Shown one piece after another: positions 43,693 through 54,600 of a stretch of DNA of 64,000 nt; position 1 is the first letter of the stretch; each line of letters starts with the position of its first letter. Location of the stretch: positions 41,778,955 through 41,842,954 of the forward strand of contig NC_064764.1 of NCBI RefSeq assembly GCF_011397635.1, read 5' to 3'. Below the pieces are notes generated by a model. It made no database searches and was not told the origin of the DNA. It was given only the letters and a program-made list of their open reading frames with translations. The position numbers were made by a program, and so were the translations under genes. This stretch comes from Epinephelus fuscoguttatus (Eukaryota; Chordata; Actinopteri; Perciformes; Serranidae).

Positions 43693-44901
43693 ATGGAGAC
43701 TCTGGAAGAAAGTGAACTCTGCTTTCCACAACTCCTCAACTCCTCCTGCAGGAAGCCAAAGCGTTCACTCACTGAGGCTGTGCTTCTTTACAGTCTTCTG
43801 TCCTTCATCTCTCTGCTCACTGTGATTCTCAACCTGCTGGTCATCATCTCCATCTCACACTTCAAGTAACAAAATACTAATTCATTTATTAAAATGATAG
43901 TCATACAGAAATGAATGGTTCATTGAAAAGAATAGAAAAATAGACATGTCTTGCTATGTGTTTATGATTTTTTATACTGATGTTACATTAAACGTGTGGA
44001 TTATATTTGCTGTATATTACAATGGAATTGTAATTCATTCTACAACTACGAACAGTAATGCATTATGCCCCTCTTTCAATCCAGGCAGCTCCACACCACC
44101 ACCAACTTCCTCCTCCTCTCTCTGGCTGTGTCAGATTTCATTGTGGGCCTCCACATGTTCTTTGAGATTTTCCTCACAGTCGGCTGCTGGTTCTTCGGTG
44201 ACATCATGTGTGTCCTGCATCTGTATCTATCTTATATTATTACGTCTTCCTCAGTAGGAAACATGGTGCTCATATCAGTTGATCGTTATGTAGCCATTTG
44301 TGACCCTCTGCATTACTCCATCAAGGTCACTGTGACAAGAGTTAAAATCTGTATTTGCCTTTGTTGGGTCTGTTCTCTTCTGTACAACAGTCTGGTAATG
44401 ATGGATAACTTAAAACAACCAGGCAGGTATAATTCCTGCTCAGGAGAGTGTGTGATTGTCATTAACTACATTGCAGGAGTTGCTGACCTGATTTTAACCT
44501 TTATTGGTCCTGTCACTGTCGTTATAGTTTTGTATATGAGAGTATTTGTGGTGGCTGTGTCTCAGGCTCGTGCCATGCAGTCTCATATTGCAGCAGTCAC
44601 ACTTCAACATTCAGTGAAAATAACTGCTAAGAAATCTGAGATGAAAGCAGCCAAGACTCTTGGTGTGGTTGTAGTTGTGTTTCTGACATGCCTTTGCCCA
44701 TATTTCTGTTCTTCTCTTGCAGGCCAGGACAGCTTGTTTGGCGTGACCTCTGTGCCCTTAGAGACCTGGCTGTTCTATTTAAATTCTAGTCTCAACCCAA
44801 TGATCTATGCTTTTTGCTACCCTTGGTTTCTGAAATCCATGAAGCTCATTGTAACATTTAAAATATGTCAGCCTGACTCCTGCAATGCCAACATATTATA
44901 G
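43693..44901 (+). CDS. taar: TAAR-E: trace amine-associated receptor, two exons, intact
   Basis: Join 43693-43865 and 44085-44901, 329 residues; donor GTAACA, acceptor TTTCAATCCAG, intron 219 bases and almost identical to the TAAR-B intron. METLEESELCFPQLLNSS start, LAVSDF, VDRYVAIC, CSGEC and NSSLNPMIYAFCYPWF present. Ser at 3.32, Asp at 5.42, TM6 FLTCLCPYF without Trp6.48. TM3 (IITSSSVG) and TM4 (LCWVCSLLYNSL) resemble A/C more than B/D, while the rest is B/D-like, pointing to a short conversion tract around 44240-44400. HMFFEIF in TM2 is unique to this copy. Confidence 0.93.
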
Positions 44902-46690
44902 TGGGAGACTGTGGCTGAATCCAAGTGTCTCCCCATTAGACTTGTCATCATGTCATGTCAGCGAGGGGACATAACTTCAAGGCTGTAAAAGATGCTGAAA
45001 GACAGGCCTCAAGTTTGTTTCATTGTTTCTGTGGAAATGTTCAAGTGACAACCACAACACAGTGATCACTGCAGCTCTTGCCTATGGAACAGTTGTACTC
45101 TTACAGCTATAGCCGATATATTTGGCATTGCACTGCACAACTTAAATATGTTAGTGTGCAATTATAAAATTCATATTTATTACCTCTATAGCTTATACAT
45201 ATTTCTGTACCATGATGTGGTTAAACAAATTTCTTGGCTACATGATTCAAGTAACATTTTATTACAGAAATTGTTTTACACATTTATAATAAGTTTGTTT
45301 CTGTCTTTGTTGGCAGTTGAGAATACTTCAATCACATATGTATTGCAATAAATTGTGAAGAGTTGCAAGTTGGGCTGAAATTAATTTCTGTATGTAAAAC
45401 TTTGCTTTAAGCTTCCTTATTTAATATTCAAAAGGTGTATCCAAATATATTAAATTGCCTAAAGTAAAATATAATGTAGTGGTACAAAACTGGTACAAAA
45501 TAGTAGCCAAAATCACTTCTTTAGCAGCCGATCAACCTGTTTTGGAGCTACCTGGCACCCATCTTTAAAGGTGCTTTATGACACCTTTGACAAATGGTGT
45601 CATAAAGAGCTGTCATTTCTTACAATATTGCTCTAACAAATATGGTGCTAAACAGTACCACAGACTGGTTGTTTTGCTTGTAGTCACAATAACCTCCTTT
45701 GATGCTGTATAACCATTTGCTTGAAATGTACTGTACAGCACGTTTGTGGAATAGTGCTCTAATGAATCGTCAGAGGTTCCATATATCACTATATTGCAAA
45801 AATGGTGCTCATAACAAGGCCTGTCACAAAAATTACTTTAGACTTATCATGCGATATCTGGACAAGATTTGTTCAAAAATTTGTATCAAATTTTTTTTCT
45901 TTTGAGGTCAAAGCGCTTTGAAAGGGTATACTTAAAGTATCATAATATCAGTGGCATAAAATGGTTTCGTGATGACAATAATATTATTTATTTTAATTCT
46001 TACAATTGGACAATATATTTTTCAACAGCAGTAGTTTTCAGAACAGGTCTACATTGAACTCTGAACACTCTGGAACATCTTTCTTGTCAGTCACCTGGCA
46101 CAAGGGAGCAGTTGCAGACCAGTGGGGGCAACCTGAGGGTATCTAAAGTCCCAAGGAGTAAGACTTGATAAACCTGTGGCAGTTCAGATCTATCTTGTTG
46201 CTCAGCGTGGAGGGTAAAACCTTCTCCTGTGTCCTGTCTCGACTAATGACAAAGTTTCACCCCAAGAACAACAATCATTATGACAGTACAGAAAGGCAGA
46301 ATACTCAGAGTGCCTTTGTGCTCAGAATACACCTGATCAGTAACTCAGCCCACCAGGGGAGTGCACACAGGGAATGGAGACCATGTAGTTCTTTGCAGTA
46401 CAGTCTGACCATAATGGACTCTGTAGATAGTCACCAGCTCTGCTTCCTTCACCATCTTTTGGAAGCAGAACCTTGAATTTGCCCATGTGGTAGCAGTCCA
46501 CAGTTTGGAAGTTCAAAACACCCACATTGGTGCCTAAACAGCCACTGGAAACACAGCAATGACTTGCTGGATCACAACCAGTTTTGCTGTATGGTCACCC
46601 AGGTGTCGTGTCAATGTATCCTCATGGTTCTTATGATATCCGATGACTATGCACCCCAGTAATGACGTTATGTCCTTAACGTACAGTTAC
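44902..46690. other. TAAR-E 3' flank, shared tandem-unit sequence
   Basis: Collinear with 21595-23680 (TAAR-B) apart from repeat insertions there, and with parts of the D flank; 46145-46440 is the distal block also seen at 39470 and 42690. No gene. About 250 bases at 46490-46690 are unassigned. Confidence 0.65.
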
Positions 46691-46698
46691 GTAATTAA

Positions 46699-47439
46699 CC
46701 GTGTTGGGGACGTTACTTTAAAAAAGTAATTAGTTATCGTTAGTCGTTACTTTCCCCAAAAAGTAACTGAGTGAGTAACAGTTACTGCACTATAAAAGTA
46801 ACTAATTACCTGGAAAAGTTACTATAGCATTACTTTTTTAAAAATAAAATGCTCAAATATGTCAAATTGCTTGGACATCCCCCCTTAATGGAACTGTATG
46901 TAATGAAAGTCAGCTGTAACTCTAACAACCAACTTGCCAACCAAAAACGTAGAAAGAATAAATGAATGAATGAAAGAAGTTGCATATAACGAGCCATTTT
47001 ACTTTCACTGACAGTGGTGGTATGCTGAACAAGATCTGAATGATGAGTACATATTTCACACAGAATCTGAATCTGCACACAGCCTTTGAATCGTCCCCCT
47101 CTTGAAGTCGAATCTTTTAATCTCTCTCTTTCTACATTTCTTTATTGTGTTGTTTCCATATTTCGCCCACTTGTTAGCGAAATAGTTAAAGAACCTCCAT
47201 TAATCGCACAATTTCAATGTGAAAAGTCTCATTGGCTGACCGTCACCTGTGTGTATGTGGAGGAGGAGAGGGGTGGAGGGAGCGGAGCTGTGGAAACATC
47301 CTGCAGTCCGACATAGTATCATGTGTTTGAATAACTTATCATTCATTAGGAGACAGTAACTTTTTTGATTAGTCATTAATGAAAAAAGTAGCGCCATTAG
47401 TAACGCCGTTTATTTATAACGCTGTTATTCCCATCACTG
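46699..47439. mobile_element. hAT-type non-autonomous element (741 bp) with 8-bp target duplication
   Basis: Left end CCGTGTTGGGGACGTTACTT and right end (reverse complement) CAGTGATGGGAATAACAGCG match the hAT CAGTGTTGGG class. Flanks GTAATTAA (46691-46698) and GTAATCAA (47440-47447) form the 8-base duplication with one mismatch. GTAACTAATTAC-like subterminal repeats at both ends. Small open frames inside have no domain. Confidence 0.8.
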
Positions 47440-47604
47440 GTAATCAATGTAAAGTTACAGAGGTTGGGTTTAGGAAAAGAAACATGGTGAGGACGTATCT
47501 ATAAAATGACTCAATGTTCACATAGTGCCAAACACACATCTCCAGGGGATCATCCCGGGAGAAAGTCTGGGTTTTTGTGACCCATCCATCAACCACCCCA
47601 ACCT

Positions 47605-47845
47605 TCAACACATTCTCACTCTGACCTTGTTACATAGACTTTTCCACATCCACATGTGACGTCCAAGGTACCCTGGGTGTGTTGGTGGTTGACGTTCTGG
47701 GACGCCGTGTCAACTTCAGCCTGTTACATGCATTGTCTGTTTTCAAAATACACTTCTGTTTTCACAGGAAATGTACAGTTTGATACAATCTCTTTCAAAA
47801 TAAAAGCGCTACATTGGTACAGCACTGTATATTCATGTTTTTTCC
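47605..47845 (+). repeat. Dispersed repeat R1, copy c
   Basis: CACATTCTCACTCTGACCTT, GGTACCCTGGGTGTGTTGGT and TCTCTTTCAAAATAAAAGCG. Middle section (CCTGTTACATGCATTGTCTG) is shared with the minus-strand copy at 57 kb. Confidence 0.7.
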
Positions 47846-48269
47846 TTCTACAACACACACGCTGGTTATTTATAGTATTGTGGCGTATTGATTATGAATA
47901 CAGTCCATCTGATGCTGGTTTTGTTTCATCACTGTAGCCAGTATCTCACTATCACTATCCTCATTCAAATTTTAAGAAGCTGCAAATTATATTCAGCCAC
48001 AAAATAAGTCTGAACTGACTTGGTTGACTTAGGGTGAACCTGCAGCTTTTAAGAACGTTGCAGAACAGAGTGTTGACAGTTAGTTGTTTGTTTCAACACA
48101 TCTCATCACGCACCTTTGGTCCGAACTGGGCTTTAGTCCAGGTGAATCAAACAGAGCTAAATACAACCATGCAAACAGTGTGTTGTTTTTCACTCTGGAA
48201 TCTGGACTGGAATTTATATCTGCACGCACTTCGGTACATGATGTAACGCTCTAAAGTACCACAACTATT
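47846..48269. other. Intergenic sequence without recognised features
   Basis: No repeat or domain recognised. Confidence 0.5.
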
Positions 48270-48316
48270 GTTTGTTGCTTGTGACTGGCTGGCCTCACCT
48301 AGCCACACCTGGCCTT
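48270..48316 (+). promoter_or_regulatory. Orphan TAAR 5' block remnant
   Basis: TTGTGACTGGCTGGCCTCAC followed by AGCCACACCTGGCC matches the core of the conserved TAAR upstream block, but no METLEESE exon or other receptor sequence follows. Confidence 0.4.
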
Positions 48317-49925
48317 TTGCATCTGTCAGAATTCTTCCTTGGAGGTGAAACTAAAGTGACAGCACTTATAATAGATCTGTCAGGCTCTCTCCTGCGCTGT
48401 TACATTCCAGACTAGATCTCTTTTGGTTAGAACTGAACATTTGAGCTTTAGGATGGTTTTCTTTTGTCTTGTGCAGTTTTAACACACCACATGTCCAACC
48501 AGTTGCACATCACGCAATGTGGATTTGAAAAGTAAATATAGACATAACTCAGACGCTCTATTGTGAATCAAAGAAATGTTTAACTTATCTGACCCTGGAC
48601 CCATTCCATAACTACTTTTCATGTTTATATGTCAATACTGTATTGTCTATGCCATGTGTTATGTTGATATTTTAAGGTTTTCATGAATATATAAAAAGGC
48701 TCATTCAGCTGCATTTCTTTATAATAAGTTATAAGAGACATTTTATTAATCTAGCTGATAAATAGCAGACTCTAAATCTTTCTAAATAAGTTGGCCTCAT
48801 ATGTTTCTGTGCTCCCTCAGAATGGATCTTTTACTGACAGTCATGAATCATTTATACATTGACACCTGACACTGTCAAGTTCTTATCATAGTCTGCATCA
48901 GTATCTCTTGGGTAATTACATGGTGTTTGGAAACTGGAATGTTCCATGACAGAAGCCACTCTGCAAAAGACAAAAGAAGAATCTGTGAGAATTCCTTCAC
49001 TGTGCTGGTGAGTAAACACGATTGTGGACAATGACAAAGAGTCTGTTGTGACCTCCGCACAGGTAGAGAGGCTGACACATCAGTCTGAGCACATCCAGTG
49101 AAAGCTGCTTGACGCCCCTACTCTTCTACAGTTCCTCCAGAAGGTAAGAAAACCTAGAGACTTTCGGCTCACATCTTGTCTGCACATTTTTACATCAGTT
49201 TGATTCTTGCTACAGGTTTTAGGAGAGCTAAATATAGACAAGAAAAAAACAATTGTAGTCAAAAAAAGAAAAATTATTACAAAATCTACAAAACATAATA
49301 ATTAATAATTGTGGTAAATAAGTGATTTTTGGCCACATGGACAGCCCAAAAACTTGGCTAAGATACTGTTACTGCAAAAAGAGTGCTCTTACACACACCT
49401 TGATGTAGACAGGTGTGCAGGAGATAAAATTAGGTCTGGCTGAATTTGCATTTATTGTTGCAATCACAGCATCTTAAAAAGAGGCTGTTCATCAGTTACT
49501 AATAGCAGACAAAAAGGCCAATATCTGCTGAATATAGGTTTGGAAAAATTGACTACATTTTGCTGCCTCCAGAACATTTCACATAGAGGCAGCCAGATGG
49601 GACACTAAAAATCTTGGGGTGGCACACCAAAACATAGTAGTAGTAACGAAACTAAAGTATGAAAGCTAGTTGGAAACATTAGTATGAGAGTTAAGGAATA
49701 GCAAACTGATATTATTTGTTTTCTTATTTTATAATAAATATTACTAATTATCTGATGTATATAAGCCAATACTGTTCCAGATAAAGATATACAATGCAGG
49801 ATTTTCTTTAAAAAAATATGTATGTGTGGCGGTGTTTCATCAGCAGAGACTGCCCTCTGCCTGTATTTTTTTTTTCTTTTTCTGTGTTTGGGACATTTAT
49901 GGGCGTGTACCCCACAGCGCTCAGG
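48317..49925. other. Intergenic sequence before the tectorin-like gene
   Basis: AT-rich, no recognised repeats. Several short open frames without domains. Confidence 0.5.
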
Positions 49926-49975
49926 TGAGGGCGGGGCTTTATAAAAAAGGTAGCGACCAGGTGCCGGACCGTAAG
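49926..49975 (+). promoter_or_regulatory. Candidate core promoter of the tectorin-like gene
   Basis: GGGCGGGGC (GC-box-like) directly precedes TTTATAAAAAAGG (TATA-like) at about 49938-49950, in otherwise AT-rich DNA and about 650 bases 5' of the signal-peptide exon. Transcription would start near 49975, requiring a non-coding first exon spliced to the acceptor TGTGTTTCAG that ends at 50580. Confidence 0.4.
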
Positions 49976-50601
49976 CAGCAGGCATCCCTCATCATAAGTT
50001 TTGCTTTTTAGCCCCCTTTCCGATGACCTATGCCGACATGGTTGGTACCAATGAACACCTTAAGTTGTTTAGTTTCATGAGATACCACTACTGTCCTAGT
50101 TTAATTAATTATAATTATTTTCACAAGGGGGGCCAGTTGGGGGAGCCAGCATTTTTTTCAGGTTGGCTTTGGGGGTGCCACTGTGGGCTTATAGGAATAG
50201 TAAAGTCAGTTGATCTGTTGGTCAAATGCTTTGGCTGAGAGTGAAATATGTTATCTTTCAGCATTAAAGTTAGTTCACGACAGGAATCATTCATGGTCAT
50301 TAAGCAGCTTTATTTTAAACTGTTTAGAGACAAAGTTTTGCCTAAGTATGAAACTATGTATTCAGTCATACAGTAAGGATTTAACAGAGTACATTTTACC
50401 ATTCATCCATCAGCGTGTTCTTGAAACAACTTCCCCTTTCAAGGACTTTATTTTGAAGACGGAAATTAAGAAAAGAAGAACGTGATTTAAATATTTCAGT
50501 TAACGTGTTTTGCATGACAGTATTCAGACATTTATTATATGCATGTATAGGTAAGTCTTAATTATGTCTACTGTGTTTCAGGTTCGTGTCAGCAGACCAA
50601 T

Positions 50602-53600
50602 ATGTTCGGCTTCATGCTCCACCTGGCCGGACTCAGCCTGCTGGCGGGTAAGAAGGCTTCACAGCTGAGTCATAGCCAAACCGACTTTCTTCACAGTGCA
50701 TCCATTTTGTAACCAGAACGGTCTCCAAAGTTATTCTGCCTCACAAACAATAGTGTAGTGCATTACCCCCATAAAATGTCAATTCAAAGGTAGATTTTGA
50801 TACATTTGAACAGAGCAATGCTAATAGTTCCCCCCTCATTCCAGTTTGAAAGCTAACCTGAGCTAACATAAGCTAAGAAGCTGCTGACTTCAGCTACAAA
50901 TTTAGCTTTTTGCCATTTTATTTCGGAGGGCTTTTTGTCTTTTACAAGACAGGACAGATTTAAACGTGAAGGGGAAGAGAGGGGGTCACACAGCAAAGGG
51001 CTGCAGGCTGGAATCAAATCCACGGCCACTACAGCAAGGACAATGTCTTTGTACATTGGATGCCCACTAAGGACTGAGCTACCCGTCACCCCAAAGAGAT
51101 CACTTCATAATTGGTCCTTGACTGGAACCTTTTGAATTACTTTTTTTTTGTAATTTAATCCATATGAGATAAACCTCCACAAAATGTTATCTCGTGTTTA
51201 ATGTGTCTTCATATCTTCAGGTGCTGCAGCAACAAACCAGGCATTTACCAGGTCTGGGGAGATAAACATCGCCTCCTGCCCCATCACCTACTATGGACAG
51301 CAATATGATAAAGTCTATGTGAGTAATATAAATGCACTGAAGTCTGCGTTTGGTCTTTTCCAATGCATAAAAAACAAGATTCAATAAACCAGAACATGGT
51401 GCCATTTACACCTCACCGGTGACTCACGATGTGGCACAATATATGACCAAGATGTGGGTACCTTGTAAATGCAGCGGCGTAGAGTGAGAGCAGCTGAAAA
51501 CCATCACATCTGAAGATGATGTGTGAGACAACAATCCAATATCTAAACTTATGGCAGTTTTCATTCTTTAGATTTCAGCAGGTCGGGAAGAAGTGTGAGA
51601 GGCAGCTCCTAACTATATAATAAAAAATATTTACTTTTAGAAACAAGTCTCAAGTGTTTGCCATGGAGATGCCTCTGCAACAACGATATTAAGCAAGTGC
51701 CTCTTTGATAATGAATAAATTATATATATGGTAGTGGTTATGTTGGGTCTCAGTGAAGTAAAACAATGAATAAAATCATTTTATAAAGCCAGCAGGCATC
51801 AAGTGATTGTTTTGCAAGAAAAATTCTTGCACAAAAATACCAAGAGGAGCCCAGGTGACCCAGCGTAAAGGGGTTCTTTAATGTCCCCTCCACTGAAGTT
51901 TTAAGATGCACAGAATCCCCTCAAACAGCAAAAGACAGCACTGAATTCTCAAACAGGCCTGAAGACCAGAGTTTCTGTTTGCTAACATGAGGTCTGCATT
52001 CAATCGAGGAAGAGTCACAATGTACCTGTTCTCAGCTCTCCTCAGCCCTCAGAGAGGGCGTGGTCACACCCTGATTGGCCCAGTGTGGAAATGCACCAAC
52101 CTGCTCTCCATTCTTAATCAGCAGTCAGTGCCCACACCTGCACAACAGGTGCCCTGAATTACCCTCAACTCTGTGGAGCTGTGACATCAAGCCAGAAATG
52201 AACTGAAAAAAAGGGATTTGACAGCAGGTACCAAACAATGAGGACCTGCTACATACTATTGTTACACAATATAAAATAGTGTAAAGACACAAGTTTTTTG
52301 TGAAGTAAAAATACTTTTTAAAAACTTTGTGAGAGTTTTTTTCTGCATAGTAATTGGCTGGCAGGAGGCCAAACTCTCTCCTTCGGGACAATTTAGGTGA
52401 TTAAGACATTTTATTTTTTCTGTTATATTCAAAGCCAAATCTGGGTTTCCTCATCCATTTTTAAATGTCCCACCTGTGAAGCTGATGTGTTCTCAAAGAG
52501 CTTCAACTCTTTCATCTTACATACACAGTAATAGAGATGTGGCTCCAAAATCAGACTGGTGATATCAAACACTTGCAGTCATTAAAAGGTCCAGTATGTT
52601 GAATTCAGGGTGATATATTATAGTCCATTTCTGCCATTATATTAATTTTGTTTTCTCTGGTGTATATTTCCCTGATGATAAGAATCGCTGTGTTTTTGTT
52701 ACCTTAGAATGAGCTGTTTATATTTACATAGGGAGCAGGTCCTCGTATACAGAGGTCCCCACGTTGCTCTGCCTTGTTTCTACAGTAGCCTAGAATGGAT
52801 AAACCAAATATTGGCTCTAGAAAGGGCAATTTGCATTTTCACCTTGGGGAACATAGTTAGCAGCTCCTCTGCAACAAGCAATGTAAGAAAAAAATTTAAA
52901 TGTGAAACTGCCTTTGAGTTTTTTAAACGTGTTTAAATCACCTTAGAATTATGATGTTTTCTAAGAATTTACCCTTAAGGTTAAGACTAGATCCTGGTAA
53001 AGATAAAAATTAATTACAAAGCTTCTCAGCCCTTCAGAGAGCTCCTAAGGTGAAAAATTGTGAGGAATCGTATGGAGGGCTTTTAAAGGTGAGTTATTAA
53101 TCAGAGCAGAAAATGGTGAAAACACAAAGTGGTCAGAGAAATATTCTCCAAACACCAAATGACAGTGTGAAAATGAAATGCTGGTCGATCTTATTAGAGA
53201 TACACACATACAACGCCAGAAACAAAATTATCACAACACAAAGATATTTGGAAAACGGTAAAAATCATAATGTTTATGAATACGGCTGCTGGTCTGTTTA
53301 TTTTGGAGAGGAAGAGACCTCTGCAGAGAACTCAGCTCCCAGTCACAACCCCGTGCAATGAACACTATAGCAATTTAACATGTGAGCTCATGCTATGTAC
53401 ATGAAGTTTCAGCTAGATGTCACAAAATCCTATGAATCCTACACACTGCTTCTGCAAATAAAGATTTTAAAAAATATTTCAAACAAAAATGTTCAGCTGC
53501 GTGAATAAGAAAAAAAAGCCTTTTCATTGGTTGTGTCTCTTCTGTGATTTTGTTACAGGTGGCGTTCGATGCTGACAGATTTGCAGTTTGCTTCAATGGC

Positions 53601-54600
53601 TTATACAAACCTGGAATCAAAAACGACTGTATTCTGATGTCTGGAGGAACCGCTGACAGAGGTGACCTGGCGGTACTGACTAAAGAAATACCCACAGGAT
53701 CTGGGGTTCATGACCTTCTGCCAAACCTTAAGAATGCTGGGAAATGTGTCAACATAATTCCTTTAAAGGACAGTCAACAATCTGAAGTGAGTTGTTTTCA
53801 GTTTTGATCAGTCATTGTAGTTTTCATGAAATATAAGAAAGGTCCATTTTAAATTATGGCCTCTTCTAAAAATTTGTTAGTTGTCTCTGTGTCTTTGTGT
53901 CCATTTCCTGTTGACAGATTGAACAAGTTGAACTTGGCAACTTTGGGACGCAAGCGATTCTGGCAATCAGGACTTATTCTGGGTACCCAAATGCTACTGT
54001 TGTAAGTATCATGTTTAAAGTGCTGGACATTGCACATTTGGAACCCTAGACTAGCTTCCTCTAGCACCCCAATAAAAACAGACAAAAAACAATGACCCAT
54101 CATTTTGTGCCATTGTCTATACATAGGAGAAATTTATTCTTTTTGCATTTGATGAGCCTCCTCTAAGTGTTTTAATCTGTGTATGGGCGTTTTTGTTTTT
54201 TTTTACTTTTTAGGAGACCGATTCACAGGTCAGTGGCCTCTCGGTTTCTAAACAGACATTCCAGACAGCTGACGCAAATATAGGTGTCATCACAGACGTG
54301 AGTGGGTGCAGACTCTCAGGTTAGTAAATCCAGGAGGTCCTAAAGTGGAGCTGTATGACTCAAAAGCAAATTTGGGACATTTTATTTTGTTTAATTGGCC
54401 TACATTTTATATACCCGTGAACAATGTCTGACTATTTAAGCTACCGACATAAACTTTTTTTAACTCCTAGGTGCTGCTTATAAGACAAACACGACAGTAT
54501 GGAACCCAAACATCTGCTCTACTGTAACCTGTGATGTGAGTGGAGTCGCTACTGCTGTTAGTGACTGTGGTCCCATGGAGCGTTGCAAGGGCGATGGGAG
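50602..54600 (+). CDS. Tectorin-like gene exons 1-6: signal peptide and N-terminal module
   Basis: Exon 1 ends in phase 1 (GCGG then GTAAGA) and exon 2 gives AAATNQAFTRSGEINIASCP and TYYGQQYDKVY. Exons 3-5 encode VAFDADRFAVCFNGLYKPG, CILMSGGTADRGDLAVLTKE, LGNFGTQAILAIRTYSGYP and GVITDVSGCRLS. Exon 6 gives a short Cys-rich linker (ICSTVTCDVSG, DCGPMERCKGDGS). I know this module from fish alpha-tectorin-like predicted proteins but have no function for it. Several NxS/T sites (NTT, NAT) support secretion. Confidence 0.88.

Noticed and set aside
49120-49146. Micro-exon with acceptor TTCTACAG and donor GTAAGA near 49140
   Set aside because: Only about 12 bases, no coding context or homologous exon; typical chance splice motifs.
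50925-51094. tRNA gene in intron 1 and at 56350
   Set aside because: A and B boxes are present, but the cloverleaf stems do not form and SINE bodies follow.
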